DNA of 59,855 nucleotides from Candidatus Gastranaerophilales bacterium (GTDB lineage: Bacteria > Cyanobacteriota > Vampirovibrionia > Gastranaerophilales > Gastranaerophilaceae): the NCBI GenBank assembly GCA_944324235.1, contig CALUVN010000004.1:1-59855 (forward strand). Direction: 5' to 3'. Below the pieces are notes generated by a model. The model was given only the letters and a program-made list of their open reading frames with translations. It had not been told where the DNA came from and searched no databases. The position numbers and the translations under genes were made by a program. Shown here piece by piece: positions 9,471-18,358 of the stretch; position 1 is the first letter of the stretch; every line of letters starts with the position of its first letter.

Positions 9471-9863
9471 GTGGAAGAATTAAGTTCACATAAACTAGCC
9501 TGCGTCATAGCAAGGGTGCTTGACGACAAATTGGCAAAAGACATTACAATATTAAACATAAGCAATGTTTCTTCTCTTGCAGACTTTTTTGTCATAGCAA
9601 CTGCCGATTCTACACCTCATGTCAAGGCTCTGATGGAAGAGGTGAAGGACAGAATTAAATCTATTTTTTCCCGATTGCCGGTGCGATTGGAAAATGATGC
9701 TAAAAATCGCTGGAATCTTCTGGATTACGGCGATGTGGTTGTCCACATTCTGCATAAAGACGAACGCGTAACCTACGCTATAGAAAAATTTTGGAGTAAT
9801 GCTTTCAGTATATCAGAAGACGAATGGAAAGAGACTTCAAAAGAATATTCTCAATATAACTAA
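9471..9863 (+). CDS. rsfS: Ribosomal silencing factor RsfS
   Basis: RsfS (DUF143/Iojap) binds ribosomal protein uL14 and blocks subunit joining when nutrients are scarce. The protein contains the family blocks ARVLDDKLAKDITILNISNVSSLADFFVIATADS and WNLLDYGDVVVHILHKDERVTYAIEKFW. I place the start at GTG 9471, preceded by AGAGAGG, giving 130 residues; an upstream TTG at 9444 would overlap rpiB and lacks a ribosome site. In many bacteria rsfS lies beside nadD and yqeK, but here those genes are 37 kb away at 46726. Confidence 0.92.
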   Translation: MEELSSHKLACVIARVLDDKLAKDITILNISNVSSLADFFVIATADSTPHVKALMEEVKDRIKSIFSRLPVRLENDAKNRWNLLDYGDVVVHILHKDERVTYAIEKFWSNAFSISEDEWKETSKEYSQYN

Positions 9864-9866
9864 TCA

Positions 9867-9900
9867 TACAAGCCCTGCACTATCAGGGCTTGTAACATTT
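9867..9900 (+). terminator. Terminator hairpin after rsfS
   Basis: Perfect inverted repeat TACAAGCCCTG / CAGGGCTTGTA with a six-base loop directly after the rsfS stop. The T-tract is weak (ACATTT), so it may act partly as an mRNA stabiliser. Confidence 0.7.
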
Positions 9901-9909
9901 CTAAATGAT

Positions 9910-9938
9910 TTTACAAACTAAAAAAAATAGGCTAGAAT
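9910..9938 (+). promoter_or_regulatory. Sigma-70-type promoter, leaderless arrangement
   Basis: TTTACA, a 17-base spacer and TAGAAT. The -10 box ends six bases before ATG 9945, so the expected +1 is the A of the start codon. No ribosome site is present. Confidence 0.75.
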
Positions 9939-9944
9939 ATAAGC

Positions 9945-11018
9945 ATGGAAAATATTAAAAATGATTTAGGACAAAGAATTAACGATGCCATTATGGCAAT
10001 GGCCAAAGATCCGCAAAATGCGGAGCACTATCATACACTTTCGGAACTTTATCTTGAACAACAGGACTATGACAAAGTTATGTCCGTTCTTGAAAGCCTT
10101 TTGACTATTCACCCGAAAGATGTTCAGGCTCTCGTAGGTATGGGTACGATGTGGTTTTATGAAAAGGATTTCAGAAAATCACTTTCATATTACAATAAAG
10201 CTCTTGAAATCAATCCTAAAAACTACCTGATTTACTATAACATCGGTAATGTTTTTGCTGAATGGAAAAATTTTGATAAGGCGTTGTTCTACTACAATCG
10301 TGCTATTGATTTGAATTCTACAAATCCGGAAATTTATAATGCTATCGCTTTGCTTTATTATGATGTAAATAATTACATTGAATCGAAAGCATACTACGAA
10401 AAGGCACTCTCGCTTGATCCGGAAAACATCACTGCACTTGTTGATATGGGTAATGTTTGTTTTAAACTATTTGACTATGAAACAGCTTTAAACCTCTACA
10501 AAAAAGTGTTTGTCCTTAATCCTGATAACAAAATTGTTGCTATCTGCATTGGTAACACTCTTACTCTGATGAAAGAAAGAGAACAGGCCTACAATTACTT
10601 TGAAAAAGCACTAACAATGGAAGGTGATAATTATAAAGCTTACATTTGTTATGCAATGGCTCTTTCAGAATTTCAGGAATATGATGTTGCTGTTGAAATG
10701 TATAAGCGTGCTATTAATGCTTCACCTAAAGAAATTAATGCGCAAACGTTGTTGGCAAATCTCTATACTAACTTCAATATGCTTGATTTAGCTATAGATA
10801 TGTACAAAGAAATTTTGAAATTAAAACCGACGAGTGCTGAAACTTATATGCTACTCGGCAATGCACATTATCTTAAAGGTGAAATTGAACCGGCTATCGC
10901 ATCCTACAGGACGTCAATGAGGATTGAGCCTGAAAATGATGAATATAAACTCATTTACCTGCAAATTGTTGAAGAATACATTGACAAAAAACGTGCAGGA
11001 GAACTGGAGGTACACTAA
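9945..11018 (+). CDS. Tetratricopeptide-repeat protein
   Basis: The 357-residue protein is made almost wholly of TPR units of 34 residues, about nine of them, with typical signatures such as ALEINPKNYLIYYNIGNVF, ALSLDPENITALVDMGNVC and ILKLKPTSAETYMLLGNAH. There is no signal peptide or membrane segment, so it is probably a cytoplasmic scaffold for protein contacts. Its stop overlaps the ATG of the next gene (TAATG), which implies translational coupling to a Tic20-like membrane protein. The start lacks a ribosome site and fits leaderless initiation. The exact partner is unknown. Confidence 0.88.
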   Translation: MENIKNDLGQRINDAIMAMAKDPQNAEHYHTLSELYLEQQDYDKVMSVLESLLTIHPKDVQALVGMGTMWFYEKDFRKSLSYYNKALEINPKNYLIYYNIGNVFAEWKNFDKALFYYNRAIDLNSTNPEIYNAIALLYYDVNNYIESKAYYEKALSLDPENITALVDMGNVCFKLFDYETALNLYKKVFVLNPDNKIVAICIGNTLTLMKEREQAYNYFEKALTMEGDNYKAYICYAMALSEFQEYDVAVEMYKRAINASPKEINAQTLLANLYTNFNMLDLAIDMYKEILKLKPTSAETYMLLGNAHYLKGEIEPAIASYRTSMRIEPENDEYKLIYLQIVEEYIDKKRAGELEVH

Positions 11019-11428
11019 TGTACCCTGAAAATAATAAACCATATATGATTGAACGTATTGTGGCTGCACTAAGCTATTTTACAGTTGGCTTTGCCGGATG
11101 TGCGTGGCTTATTATATCTAAATTTGCAGGATTAAGACTGACTAAATTTTTAACATTCCACATTTTTCAGTCTATATTCCTTTCTATTGGTTATGTTGTT
11201 TTATCTTTTCTGATAACATATCTTGTACAAATCTTAAGCATTGTACCTTTTATAAATAAACTGACTGCTCAGATTATTTTTCTGCTAAATATGCCTTTTA
11301 TAATCGGATATTCAATTATACAAATTTTTATTTACGGAATAATGATTTATTGTATAATTACTTCTTTTGCGGGCAAATATACAAAATTACCGTACGTATC
11401 TAACATTATAAACTATAACGTCAGATAA
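11018..11428 (+). CDS. Tic20-like four-helix membrane protein
   Basis: This small membrane protein of 136 residues has four predicted helices. The N-terminal ERIVAALSYF, the mid-protein FLTFHIFQSIFLS (His/Gln in helix 2) and the end GKYTKLPYVSNIINYNVR match the pattern of the Tic20/DUF4870 family as I know it (R..aaLsYl; GrY...P.vS...). Tic20 forms part of the chloroplast inner-membrane protein import channel; bacterial members have poorly defined roles. The one-base overlap with the TPR gene suggests a TPR-membrane protein unit. Family membership is moderately sure, function is not. Confidence 0.65.
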   Translation: MYPENNKPYMIERIVAALSYFTVGFAGCAWLIISKFAGLRLTKFLTFHIFQSIFLSIGYVVLSFLITYLVQILSIVPFINKLTAQIIFLLNMPFIIGYSIIQIFIYGIMIYCIITSFAGKYTKLPYVSNIINYNVR

Positions 11429-11458
11429 TCATACAAAATAAAAAATTCAGGCTTTGTT

Positions 11459-12259
11459 CTAACCGGCAGTATGTAATATTGTGTTTTCAAAATATGAAGA
11501 GAACAGCGAACTGAATATTACAAAAGCACCTGCCAGCAGGATTAAAGAAAGAATCGGAATCAGTAAAGACCAAACAATTCCCTGACGGGCTTGAGATTCG
11601 TGAAACTCATTCATATCAGTCCATTCCTGAGCCTCATAAGCCCATCTGTTACCTTTTATACCGCATATAACCGCAAAATACGGCAATGCAAACACAAAAA
11701 ATGCCGGTATTGCCCAAATAGTTTTTCTAATAGAAACCTTGTTCATCAATCCCCAAATCCATGTACCCCAGAATGCTCCCCAGTTAAATTTTGCCATATC
11801 AGGATTATAGTTTTCTCCGGTAAATTTACCTTTGAACGAAGCAAAAATTATTAACAGTGCTAGCTGAGTATAAGGCATAAAGTATGAACCTAATGACATT
11901 GCTTCATATGTAATTGCTGAATGTAATATGAGCAATGCAATAAAAATAAAAAGATATTTTAATGGAGTATTTTCCTCGCCAACAATATCAGCATATCTTT
12001 TAGCAAAATTTGCGAAATTCATGTAAAAGCTTAACGGCAACAAAATCAAATATAGCAATATTGGGATTAGAGCAGATGAAGCAAAGACATCAGTTATATT
12101 TCCGCTAAAGATAGAACCGTTACATATTACAGAAGCCAAAAGCGGTAAGGTCAAAACATTTCCAAGTATTGTTATGTACATAAAATTAACTATAAAGCCG
12201 CTTCTGCTGATTATGCCTGTAAATTTAAACGGATTAAGATTTTCCTCGCGTAAGTTCAT
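11459..12259 (-). CDS. Membrane protein with DUF805-like N-terminus and DUF2628-like C-terminus
   Basis: The 266-residue polytopic protein has about seven membrane helices. The N-terminus NPFKFTGIISRSGFIVNFMY resembles the DUF805 opening (GRisR.eFw), followed by helices and SFYMNFANFAKRYADI. The second half, FNWGAFWGTWIWGLMNKVS, resembles DUF2628-type proteins. No catalytic motif is visible. The start codon follows a strong GGAGG whose sequence is locked in an inverted repeat (12265-12292), so translation or transcription may be regulated. It is convergent with the Tic20-like gene and downstream of the NAGPA-type gene on the same strand. Function unknown. Confidence 0.7.
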   Translation of the reverse strand: MNLREENLNPFKFTGIISRSGFIVNFMYITILGNVLTLPLLASVICNGSIFSGNITDVFASSALIPILLYLILLPLSFYMNFANFAKRYADIVGEENTPLKYLFIFIALLILHSAITYEAMSLGSYFMPYTQLALLIIFASFKGKFTGENYNPDMAKFNWGAFWGTWIWGLMNKVSIRKTIWAIPAFFVFALPYFAVICGIKGNRWAYEAQEWTDMNEFHESQARQGIVWSLLIPILSLILLAGAFVIFSSLFSSYFENTILHTAG

Positions 12260-12264
12260 AAAAA

Positions 12265-12292
12265 ATCCTCCAATTATTCTAACATGGAGGAT
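12265..12292 (-). promoter_or_regulatory. Hairpin containing the Shine-Dalgarno of the 12259 gene
   Basis: On the minus strand ATCCTCCA, a 12-base loop and TGGAGGAT are followed by T-run and ATG. The downstream arm is the ribosome site itself. The structure also resembles a terminator for the upstream 12320-13573 gene. Both roles are inferred. Confidence 0.6.
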
Positions 12293-12319
12293 ATCATATT
12301 ATGCAACATAGTAACTCAA

Positions 12320-13573
12320 CTATTTAGTCGAAAGTACAACAGCATTTGATAATGCAATCCCGCCGTAGACTTTCGGATTATTAACAATTTTTCCTTTAAC
12401 ATACATTACGGTAGAACCGCCGCCATCAAGATTTATTGCATTTGTACATCCAATACTTTTCATAAAATTTGCCAGCTCTGTAAGAGTAAGCCCGACAGAT
12501 GCACCTTCGCGCCCGTCAACCGCGACAAGAATCAATCGCCCGTCAGCAGTATAACCTATTGCACTTCTCGGATTTTTTCCGGTTATTGAATGAAGCTTTT
12601 GTGCTGTCACATCAACATATACATCGCCGTTTTTTACAAGATAAGGGCCTCCGCTTATAATGTGTTTAACGTCTTTCCACTCAGGAAGTGTTTTCATTGT
12701 AAGCTTAATTTTTTTCCCTGATTGAAGAGCAGCTAACTTTGATTTTGGGCCTACAAGGACATAACCGTCTTGCGGAATTTCACACTGACCTGCCCCTACA
12801 GAGATAATCTTATTATCACTAACAGCAACCTGCCAGCCATATTTAGGCGAAGACGGAGATTTTTTACCCCAATCAGGAGTGTACAACAGAACATGCGTTG
12901 AAAGTGTCCGTTGTTGATTAAGATTATCAACTGCAATAACTTCACCGCCTGATTTAACCTTTGCATCAAGACTCACTCTTGCAACATCAAACCCATCATC
13001 AAATACACCCAGAGCAACTCTGTCATACATAGGCCCCGTAATCAACTTGCCATCTATCATTAATGTTCCGATTGGAACGCCTGTTTGGGGTTTAAAATAT
13101 GTACCGTTTAAAGCAACTATTGAGGAATTTTTCATCGCAATATTTTTTATTGTCTTCTTACTATTTAACTTATCAGAAGCAAGCTCCGGTCTTAATTCAA
13201 TGTCAGCCAAATTCATATCCGCTTCTACAACATTAATTCTGACAGGCCGACCGCTAAAGTATTTGGTCACTTTTATATGCTTCACCCCTCGCTCAACATC
13301 ATTAATAACGGCCTTTGGATATTTTTCCTTGATTGACTGCGTAAACTTCTCTTCTTTAAGCTCAGGCGAAATTTCCTCTAATATTTGCTGCCCCACAGAA
13401 ACATTAATTTTTTGTACAGCGGCACTCGCAACCCTGACCTCGTCAGGCATTGCGAGTACCCAAACCTGTGAACACGCAAGCAGACCAATTATCGAAAGAT
13501 TGAACAAACTTCCGATTAAACCTGAAATCTCCTTGCTGTTAAACCCGTACGGGCGTGTTAATATAGTATCCAT
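12320..13573 (-). CDS. Phosphodiester glycosidase (NAGPA/DUF2233) family exported protein
   Basis: This family includes N-acetylglucosamine-1-phosphodiester alpha-N-acetylglucosaminidase and bacterial wall or exopolysaccharide-related hydrolases. A hydrophobic N-terminal segment (about residues 20-45) suggests export or membrane anchoring. The domain spans about 150-417 with VALNGTYFKPQTGVPIGTLM, SAIGYTADGRLILVAVDGR and the diagnostic end CTNAINLDGGGSTVMYVKG. I chose ATG 13573, which has AGGTGG five bases upstream, over GTG 13582, giving 417 residues. A sigma-70 promoter and a leader of about 105 bases precede it. A role in envelope glycan turnover is inferred. Confidence 0.85.
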   Translation of the reverse strand: MDTILTRPYGFNSKEISGLIGSLFNLSIIGLLACSQVWVLAMPDEVRVASAAVQKINVSVGQQILEEISPELKEEKFTQSIKEKYPKAVINDVERGVKHIKVTKYFSGRPVRINVVEADMNLADIELRPELASDKLNSKKTIKNIAMKNSSIVALNGTYFKPQTGVPIGTLMIDGKLITGPMYDRVALGVFDDGFDVARVSLDAKVKSGGEVIAVDNLNQQRTLSTHVLLYTPDWGKKSPSSPKYGWQVAVSDNKIISVGAGQCEIPQDGYVLVGPKSKLAALQSGKKIKLTMKTLPEWKDVKHIISGGPYLVKNGDVYVDVTAQKLHSITGKNPRSAIGYTADGRLILVAVDGREGASVGLTLTELANFMKSIGCTNAINLDGGGSTVMYVKGKIVNNPKVYGGIALSNAVVLSTK

Positions 13574-13666
13574 ATGTGCCACCTGTTATGTCTTGCAGTA
13601 CTCGGATACCTTTTTTATTTAAGAGTGGTGCGGGGAATAACACTCATCAGAAACCTAACATAACCA

Positions 13667-13723
13667 TTAGGGACTTCCTACTACTATTGTAACATATTTT
13701 TATAAAAAAATCAAGTCCCTTAA
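13667..13723 (-). promoter_or_regulatory. Sigma-70 promoter flanked by inverted repeats, for the NAGPA-type gene
   Basis: Minus-strand TTGATT (13709-13714), 17-base spacer, TACAAT (13686-13691). The core is bracketed by inverted repeats TTAGGGACTT (13667-13676) and AAGTCCCTTAA (13713-13723). A leader of roughly 105 bases follows. I tried and failed to match it to a riboswitch class. Confidence 0.65.
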
Positions 13724-13779
13724 ACCTAAGCTGTAAAAGTTTTTTAGCCATATTATAAGTGTAAAAAGTACATTATACT

Positions 13780-16071
13780 TTAATCTAAATCTACAGGCTC
13801 CCGCAATATCTTATCTATTGCCTCACGGGCAGTAAATACAAGCCATTCTGGAACATTATCAATAGTCGTAAATTGGCGAAGGACGTCGACTGTACGTTTA
13901 AAGCTTCTTACTATATCACCTTCGCCGATGTCAAGAGATTCGGCAATAGTTTCCCATTCAGCACCATCAACCCACAGCTCAATCATAGAACTGTAAAAAG
14001 GATTTATATAAAGCGGAGCTTCAACAGAGTAATGTTTTTGCACCTTATCAATCTTTCTGCGTATGTTTCGAATAAGGTTAAGCGATTTTCTGACAGGTTC
14101 AGAGAGCGGCAAACCATACATCATATCTGTACGCTGCTCTTCAGTTGTAATAGCAGAAACAACAGCTGCAAGCTGGGCAGGTGACAGATTTTGTAAAGCA
14201 TCAGAGAAAATAACCTGAGACAGGTACAATTCATTTTCCGAGCGAATTTGTGAGGTAGTTTTGCCCCAATCAGTCGGATAGTCGTCTTTTAAGTAACCGA
14301 AATCAATAAGCACGCTTCTGTGAGCAAGGAATTTATTCCAGAAAATATCGCGCTGACGTTCCATTTCTTTTTCGAGTTTATGCTGACGTACGCGAATTCT
14401 TTCAATAACTTCAACATTCTTGGAATGTTTTTTGTAAAGCTTACAGGTATCACATTTGAATGAATGCATACTTGCAAGAAGCTCCTTATTTTGTTTTCCG
14501 AATTGTATAACTTCTTCGGTGAGAGGCCTGTTTTTATGTTTTTCTTGTTTAAGAATTTTTTTGTAAGTTTGCCTGTTTTGAACATAGATATGACGCATTT
14601 TATCGTATTCGTGGAGCACATCGTCAGAAAGATGAGAAGGGCAGACAAATTCACGCTGTTTAATTTCATTTTCATTAAGTTCATACTGTTTCAGCAGCGG
14701 CTGCAGGCGTGAACCGGATGAAAAATATCCAAAACTTTTCAATATCAACTCTTTAGATTCTTCAAGGCTGAATCGCTGGAGAAGATTTAAAACCATAGAA
14801 TAGCTCGGAGAAAATCTGCTTTCAAGCGGATTAGCATCGCTGAGCACAAGTTCTGCAACTTCTTCAGGGGTTTGGAACGGAGTACCAACAATTACTACAT
14901 AACCAATCTCATCCATACCACGACGGCCGGCACGTCCTGACATTTGTAAAAATTCGCTTGCCGTAAGCATTCTATGGCCGCTGTCTGTACGTTTGCTGGT
15001 TGAGCTTATAACTGTTGTGCGTGCAGGCATATTTATACCTGCTGCAAGTGTTTCTGTTGCAAAGACTACTTTGATTAATCCCTTCTGGAATAATTTTTCT
15101 ACAAGATTTTTCCATGCAGGAAGAAGCCCTGCGTGGTGGGACGCAACACCGCACATCAAATAATCAAGGTGTTTGTTATTATACAGATGAGGATATTCCG
15201 CAATATACTCATCAATAAATTGTTTAATCTGAGCCTGCTCTGCACGTGAAACCAACTCAAGCGAGGCACAGCGCTCCATTTGCTCATCACATTTTTTGCG
15301 CGAAAAAGTAAAATAAATTGCAGGAAGCATATCGTTTTGCGCCAAATTTCTTATCACATCATTTACCGGAGATTTTGGAGATTTACGTTTCCCCTTGTGA
15401 AATTCACGTTTTTCCGGTTTGATTTTTTTATTTAACTGACCGCTTGGTGTTAAAAGCGGCAGTAACTTGTACGGCTGCGAACTGTCAAAATAGAAAAATC
15501 TTAACGGAACCGGTCGGAAATCAGTATCAACAAGTTCAGTCTTTGAATGAACTGTGTTAATCCAGTCAGTAAGTTCCTGCGCATTTGCAACGGTAGCTGA
15601 TAATGCAATAATCTGAACATTTGTAGGACAGTAGATAATACTTTCTTCCCATACAGTACCGCGCTGTTCATCATTCATATAATGAACTTCATCAAGTACA
15701 ACATACCTTACGTCCTTCATATTATCAGCTACAGCTCCAAAATTAGTGCCGTAAAGCATATTTCTGAAAACTTCAGTTGTCATTACGACAATTTGAGCAT
15801 TACGATTAATAGAAGTATCTCCGGTTAGAAGTCCCACCTTATCCTGACCGTATTTTTCGCCAAAATCATAATATTTCTGATTAGACAAAGCCTTCAAAGG
15901 AGTAGTATAGAAAACTCTTAATCCCTGCTCAAGCGCCCTGTGAATAGCATGTTGAGCAATAACGGTTTTACCCGCACCGGTCGGAGCGCAGACAACTACA
16001 CTTTCACCATTGTCTATACAATTACATGCATCTTTTTGAAAATCATCCAGTTCAAACGGAAATTCGTACAT
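13780..16071 (-). CDS. Ski2-like superfamily 2 RNA helicase
   Basis: The 763-residue helicase resembles the Ski2/Mtr4 group, whose bacterial members are common in Cyanobacteria and whose plant relative ISE2 acts in chloroplasts. Motifs in order: Q-like LDDFQKDA, APTGAGKT (Walker A, near residue 30), TTPLKALSNQK, GDTSINRNAQIVVMTTEV, LDEVHY (DExH), ALSATVAN, GVASHHAGLLPAWK, FATETLAAGINMPARTTV and QMSGRAGRRGMD. The C-terminal region carries CxxC (CDTCKLYKKH) within a coiled-coil section and a DSHCT-like end. It likely unwinds structured RNA during maturation or decay. AAGGA precedes the ATG. Confidence 0.9.
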   Translation of the reverse strand: MYEFPFELDDFQKDACNCIDNGESVVVCAPTGAGKTVIAQHAIHRALEQGLRVFYTTPLKALSNQKYYDFGEKYGQDKVGLLTGDTSINRNAQIVVMTTEVFRNMLYGTNFGAVADNMKDVRYVVLDEVHYMNDEQRGTVWEESIIYCPTNVQIIALSATVANAQELTDWINTVHSKTELVDTDFRPVPLRFFYFDSSQPYKLLPLLTPSGQLNKKIKPEKREFHKGKRKSPKSPVNDVIRNLAQNDMLPAIYFTFSRKKCDEQMERCASLELVSRAEQAQIKQFIDEYIAEYPHLYNNKHLDYLMCGVASHHAGLLPAWKNLVEKLFQKGLIKVVFATETLAAGINMPARTTVISSTSKRTDSGHRMLTASEFLQMSGRAGRRGMDEIGYVVIVGTPFQTPEEVAELVLSDANPLESRFSPSYSMVLNLLQRFSLEESKELILKSFGYFSSGSRLQPLLKQYELNENEIKQREFVCPSHLSDDVLHEYDKMRHIYVQNRQTYKKILKQEKHKNRPLTEEVIQFGKQNKELLASMHSFKCDTCKLYKKHSKNVEVIERIRVRQHKLEKEMERQRDIFWNKFLAHRSVLIDFGYLKDDYPTDWGKTTSQIRSENELYLSQVIFSDALQNLSPAQLAAVVSAITTEEQRTDMMYGLPLSEPVRKSLNLIRNIRRKIDKVQKHYSVEAPLYINPFYSSMIELWVDGAEWETIAESLDIGEGDIVRSFKRTVDVLRQFTTIDNVPEWLVFTAREAIDKILREPVDLD

Positions 16072-16205
16072 CTTAATCCTTAATACAAATTATATTCATA
16101 AATATTATGCACTAAAAATTAACAAATGTAAATTAATGTGCAAATTTAAGGACTTTTGCGCTATTTTATATTATAAAAATAATTATTAATGGAAAAAGGA
16201 ACAAA

Positions 16206-16580
16206 ATGAAAATAAATACTATCCCACACAATAAGACAACTTTTGGTATGGCTGTTATTACACCGGCGGCTGAAAAAGAAAAGGTTAGAGATTATCTGCA
16301 AAGACACATTACTACAGAAAAAGAAGTAATAAAACTGAATATGTATATTGAGGAACAGAAAAATAACCCTATTGATATATACATCGCAACAACAGAAAAA
16401 AGTAGAACCCAAAATGAAAAATTTAAAGCAATAGTCGGCGGCAGAGAATATATTTCTAAAAATCCTATTAGAGCAATAAGAAAAGCAATTAGTTCAGCAA
16501 ATAGCTTTTATGCTGAAAAATTGGTCAACGAAGCAAAATGTGCTGGCAAACATATGATTATTGCAAAACTACTAAAATAG
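16206..16580 (+). CDS. Unknown protein with N-terminal T-F-G leader
   Basis: I do not recognise this 124-residue protein. It opens MKINTIPHNKTTFGMAVITP, a short leader with Ile/Asn residues ending in T-F-G that is echoed in the kinase-like protein at 58719 and the DUF2023 protein at 58244. The remainder is mixed charge and probably alpha/beta, without a membrane segment or Cys pairs. A ribosome site (AAAAAGGAA) precedes the ATG, and a bidirectional terminator follows, so it is a single-gene unit divergent from the helicase. Codon use is like its neighbours, so it looks like a real gene. Confidence 0.75.
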   Translation: MKINTIPHNKTTFGMAVITPAAEKEKVRDYLQRHITTEKEVIKLNMYIEEQKNNPIDIYIATTEKSRTQNEKFKAIVGGREYISKNPIRAIRKAISSANSFYAEKLVNEAKCAGKHMIIAKLLK

Positions 16581-16603
16581 AATATGTCTTATATAATAAA
16601 AAT

Positions 16604-16632
16604 AAAAAAGCCTCAAATCTGAGGCTTTTTTA
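16604..16632. terminator. Bidirectional terminator
   Basis: AAAAAAGCCTC, six-base loop, GAGGCTTTTTT: symmetrical, serving both the plus-strand 16206 gene and the minus-strand serS. Confidence 0.9.
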
Positions 16633-17898
16633 TTATATTTTATCAAATCCTGTATATTTTCTAAGAACTTCCGGAATGATAATAGTTCCGTCAGCCTGCT
16701 GGTAATTTTCCACGATAGCTGCAAAAGTTCTGCCAACCGCAAGACCAGAACCGTTAATAGTGTGAACAAATTGAACTTTTCCTGTCTCTTTATCACGATA
16801 TCTGATATTTGCACGTCTTGCCTGATAATCTCCGTAATTAGAGCAGCTGGAAATTTCTTTATAAGTACCGTAAGACGGCATCCAAACTTCCAAATCCCAG
16901 CATTTGTTTGCAGAGAATCCAATGTCAGCAGTGCAAAGAGCTTCACGTCTGTACGGAAGTTCAAGCAGCTGGAGCATTTTTTCTGCATCTTCTGTTAATT
17001 TTTCATGCTCTTCTTTACTTGATTGTGGTGTGCAGAGTTTAACAAGTTCAACCTTATTAAACTGGTGTACACGTATCAAACCTCTTGTATCCTTACCTGC
17101 TGAGCCTGCTTCGCGTCTGAAACAAGGCGTATAAGCAGTCATATACATCGGTAAATCGTCTTCAGAAAGGATTTCACCTGCGTATATATTCGTAACCGGA
17201 ACTTCGGCTGTCGGTATCAAGTACAAATCTTCATCTACACATTTATACATATCTTCTTTAAACTTAGGCAACTGGCCTGTTCCTGTCATTGTTGCTGCAT
17301 TAGCCATAAATGGCGGTAGAATTTCTTCATAACCCTGCTCACCTGTATGATAATCAAGGAAGAAATTAATAATTGCGCGCTCGAGTTTTGCACCTTTGCC
17401 GCGATACAGTGTGAAACGGCTTTGAGAAAGTTTTACGCCTCTTTCAAAATCAACGAGATTTTTTTCTTCACACAAATCCCAGTGTGCTTTAAATTCAAAA
17501 TCAAATTTACGAGGTTCACCCCATTTGTAAACTTCGACGTTATCATCTTCTGATGCACCAATCGGAGTAGTTTCATCAGGAATATTCGGAATATGCAAAA
17601 GTAGAGTTCTTTGTTTTTCATCTAATTCAGTTTGCTTTTCTTCCAAAGATTTTATTTCATCACCGATTTTACGAACATCTTCCTGAATAGCGTCCGTATT
17701 TTCACCTTTTTTCTTGAGTTCACCGATTTTTTGAGACTCAGACTTTCTTTTCGCTCTCAATTCATCGGCCTGTGTCTGAATTTTACGGCGTTCAACGTCT
17801 ATTTCAATAACTTCATCAATAGATAACTCAGGATTTCTGCGTTTGAGAAGTTCATTAATCTTATCAGGATTTTCTCTGATTAGTCTTATATCAAGCAT
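16633..17898 (-). CDS. serS: Seryl-tRNA synthetase
   Basis: SerRS charges tRNA-Ser (and tRNA-Sec where present). The protein has the N-terminal coiled-coil arm (about 30-105: [19 protein letters not shown] to [11 protein letters not shown]) that grips the long variable arm of tRNA-Ser, then the class II catalytic core with motif 2 ([26 protein letters not shown]) and motif 3 ([19 protein letters not shown]). I start it at ATG 17898, behind AGAGGT, for 421 residues; an upstream in-frame extension is not supported. It is a normal-length, complete gene, apparently monocistronic. Confidence 0.96.
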   Translation of the reverse strand: MLDIRLIRENPDKINELLKRRNPELSIDEVIEIDVERRKIQTQADELRAKRKSESQKIGELKKKGENTDAIQEDVRKIGDEIKSLEEKQTELDEKQRTLLLHIPNIPDETTPIGASEDDNVEVYKWGEPRKFDFEFKAHWDLCEEKNLVDFERGVKLSQSRFTLYRGKGAKLERAIINFFLDYHTGEQGYEEILPPFMANAATMTGTGQLPKFKEDMYKCVDEDLYLIPTAEVPVTNIYAGEILSEDDLPMYMTAYTPCFRREAGSAGKDTRGLIRVHQFNKVELVKLCTPQSSKEEHEKLTEDAEKMLQLLELPYRREALCTADIGFSANKCWDLEVWMPSYGTYKEISSCSNYGDYQARRANIRYRDKETGKVQFVHTINGSGLAVGRTFAAIVENYQQADGTIIIPEVLRKYTGFDKI

Positions 17899-18049
17899 CT
17901 GTAACCTCTTTCTTATATATTTTTTAAGCATACTAATTCTAATTCAAATACAAGTATTAATCAAGGATAAAATACTCTAAAATAAATCTTTGGATTGATA
18001 GACTTTGCATGAAAATCTTTTATAATGAAAATGAAGGGATAGAGTGTGT

Positions 18050-18358
18050 ATGTTCAAAAAATTAGCATTAAGACTCAGAAAAGAGAATAAAGCGGTAAAT
18101 GAGAATATATCCTGCCCGATAGAACACAGCGGGAACGAATTCATGGACGGGCTCACAAAAAAGGCCGTAAAGCTCTATGAAAAAGAGTGTGACATAAAAA
18201 ACTTTTCTAAACTTGTTCTCTCAAATCCTGAAAACACTTCTCATAATGATTTGGTGAAAGACTTGTTTGATGATGGCGTTGCTGATCCGTTTATTGACGA
18301 AAAGCTCAGCTTGCTTTCTGATAATAAAAAGTTTTTGAGAGATTTAGGGCTTTTATAA
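18050..18358 (+). CDS. Small acidic protein of unknown function
   Basis: The protein has 102 residues from ATG 18050 and no recognised domain. It is helical, with a basic N-terminus ([15 protein letters not shown]) and a more acidic C-terminus. The ATG was preferred over the GTG at 18044 because TATAAT (about 18020) and a GGGAT element lie suitably upstream. Its last six bases overlap the end of the convergent isocitrate dehydrogenase gene. Cytoplasmic by composition. The gene seems real because it has its own promoter and usual codon composition. Confidence 0.65.
   Translation: MFKKLALRLRKENKAVNENISCPIEHSGNEFMDGLTKKAVKLYEKECDIKNFSKLVLSNPENTSHNDLVKDLFDDGVADPFIDEKLSLLSDNKKFLRDLGLL

Noticed and set aside
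13047-13622. 191-residue plus-strand ORF
   Set aside because: It lies antisense to the NAGPA-type gene, which has the family motifs, a ribosome site and a promoter; the ORF is a shadow.
13574-13690. Riboswitch in the leader of the NAGPA-type gene
   Set aside because: A leader of about 105 bases exists, but I could not match any known riboswitch core.
14289-14684. 131-residue ORF in the helicase gene
   Set aside because: Same strand, other frame, overlapping conserved helicase sequence; no start signals.
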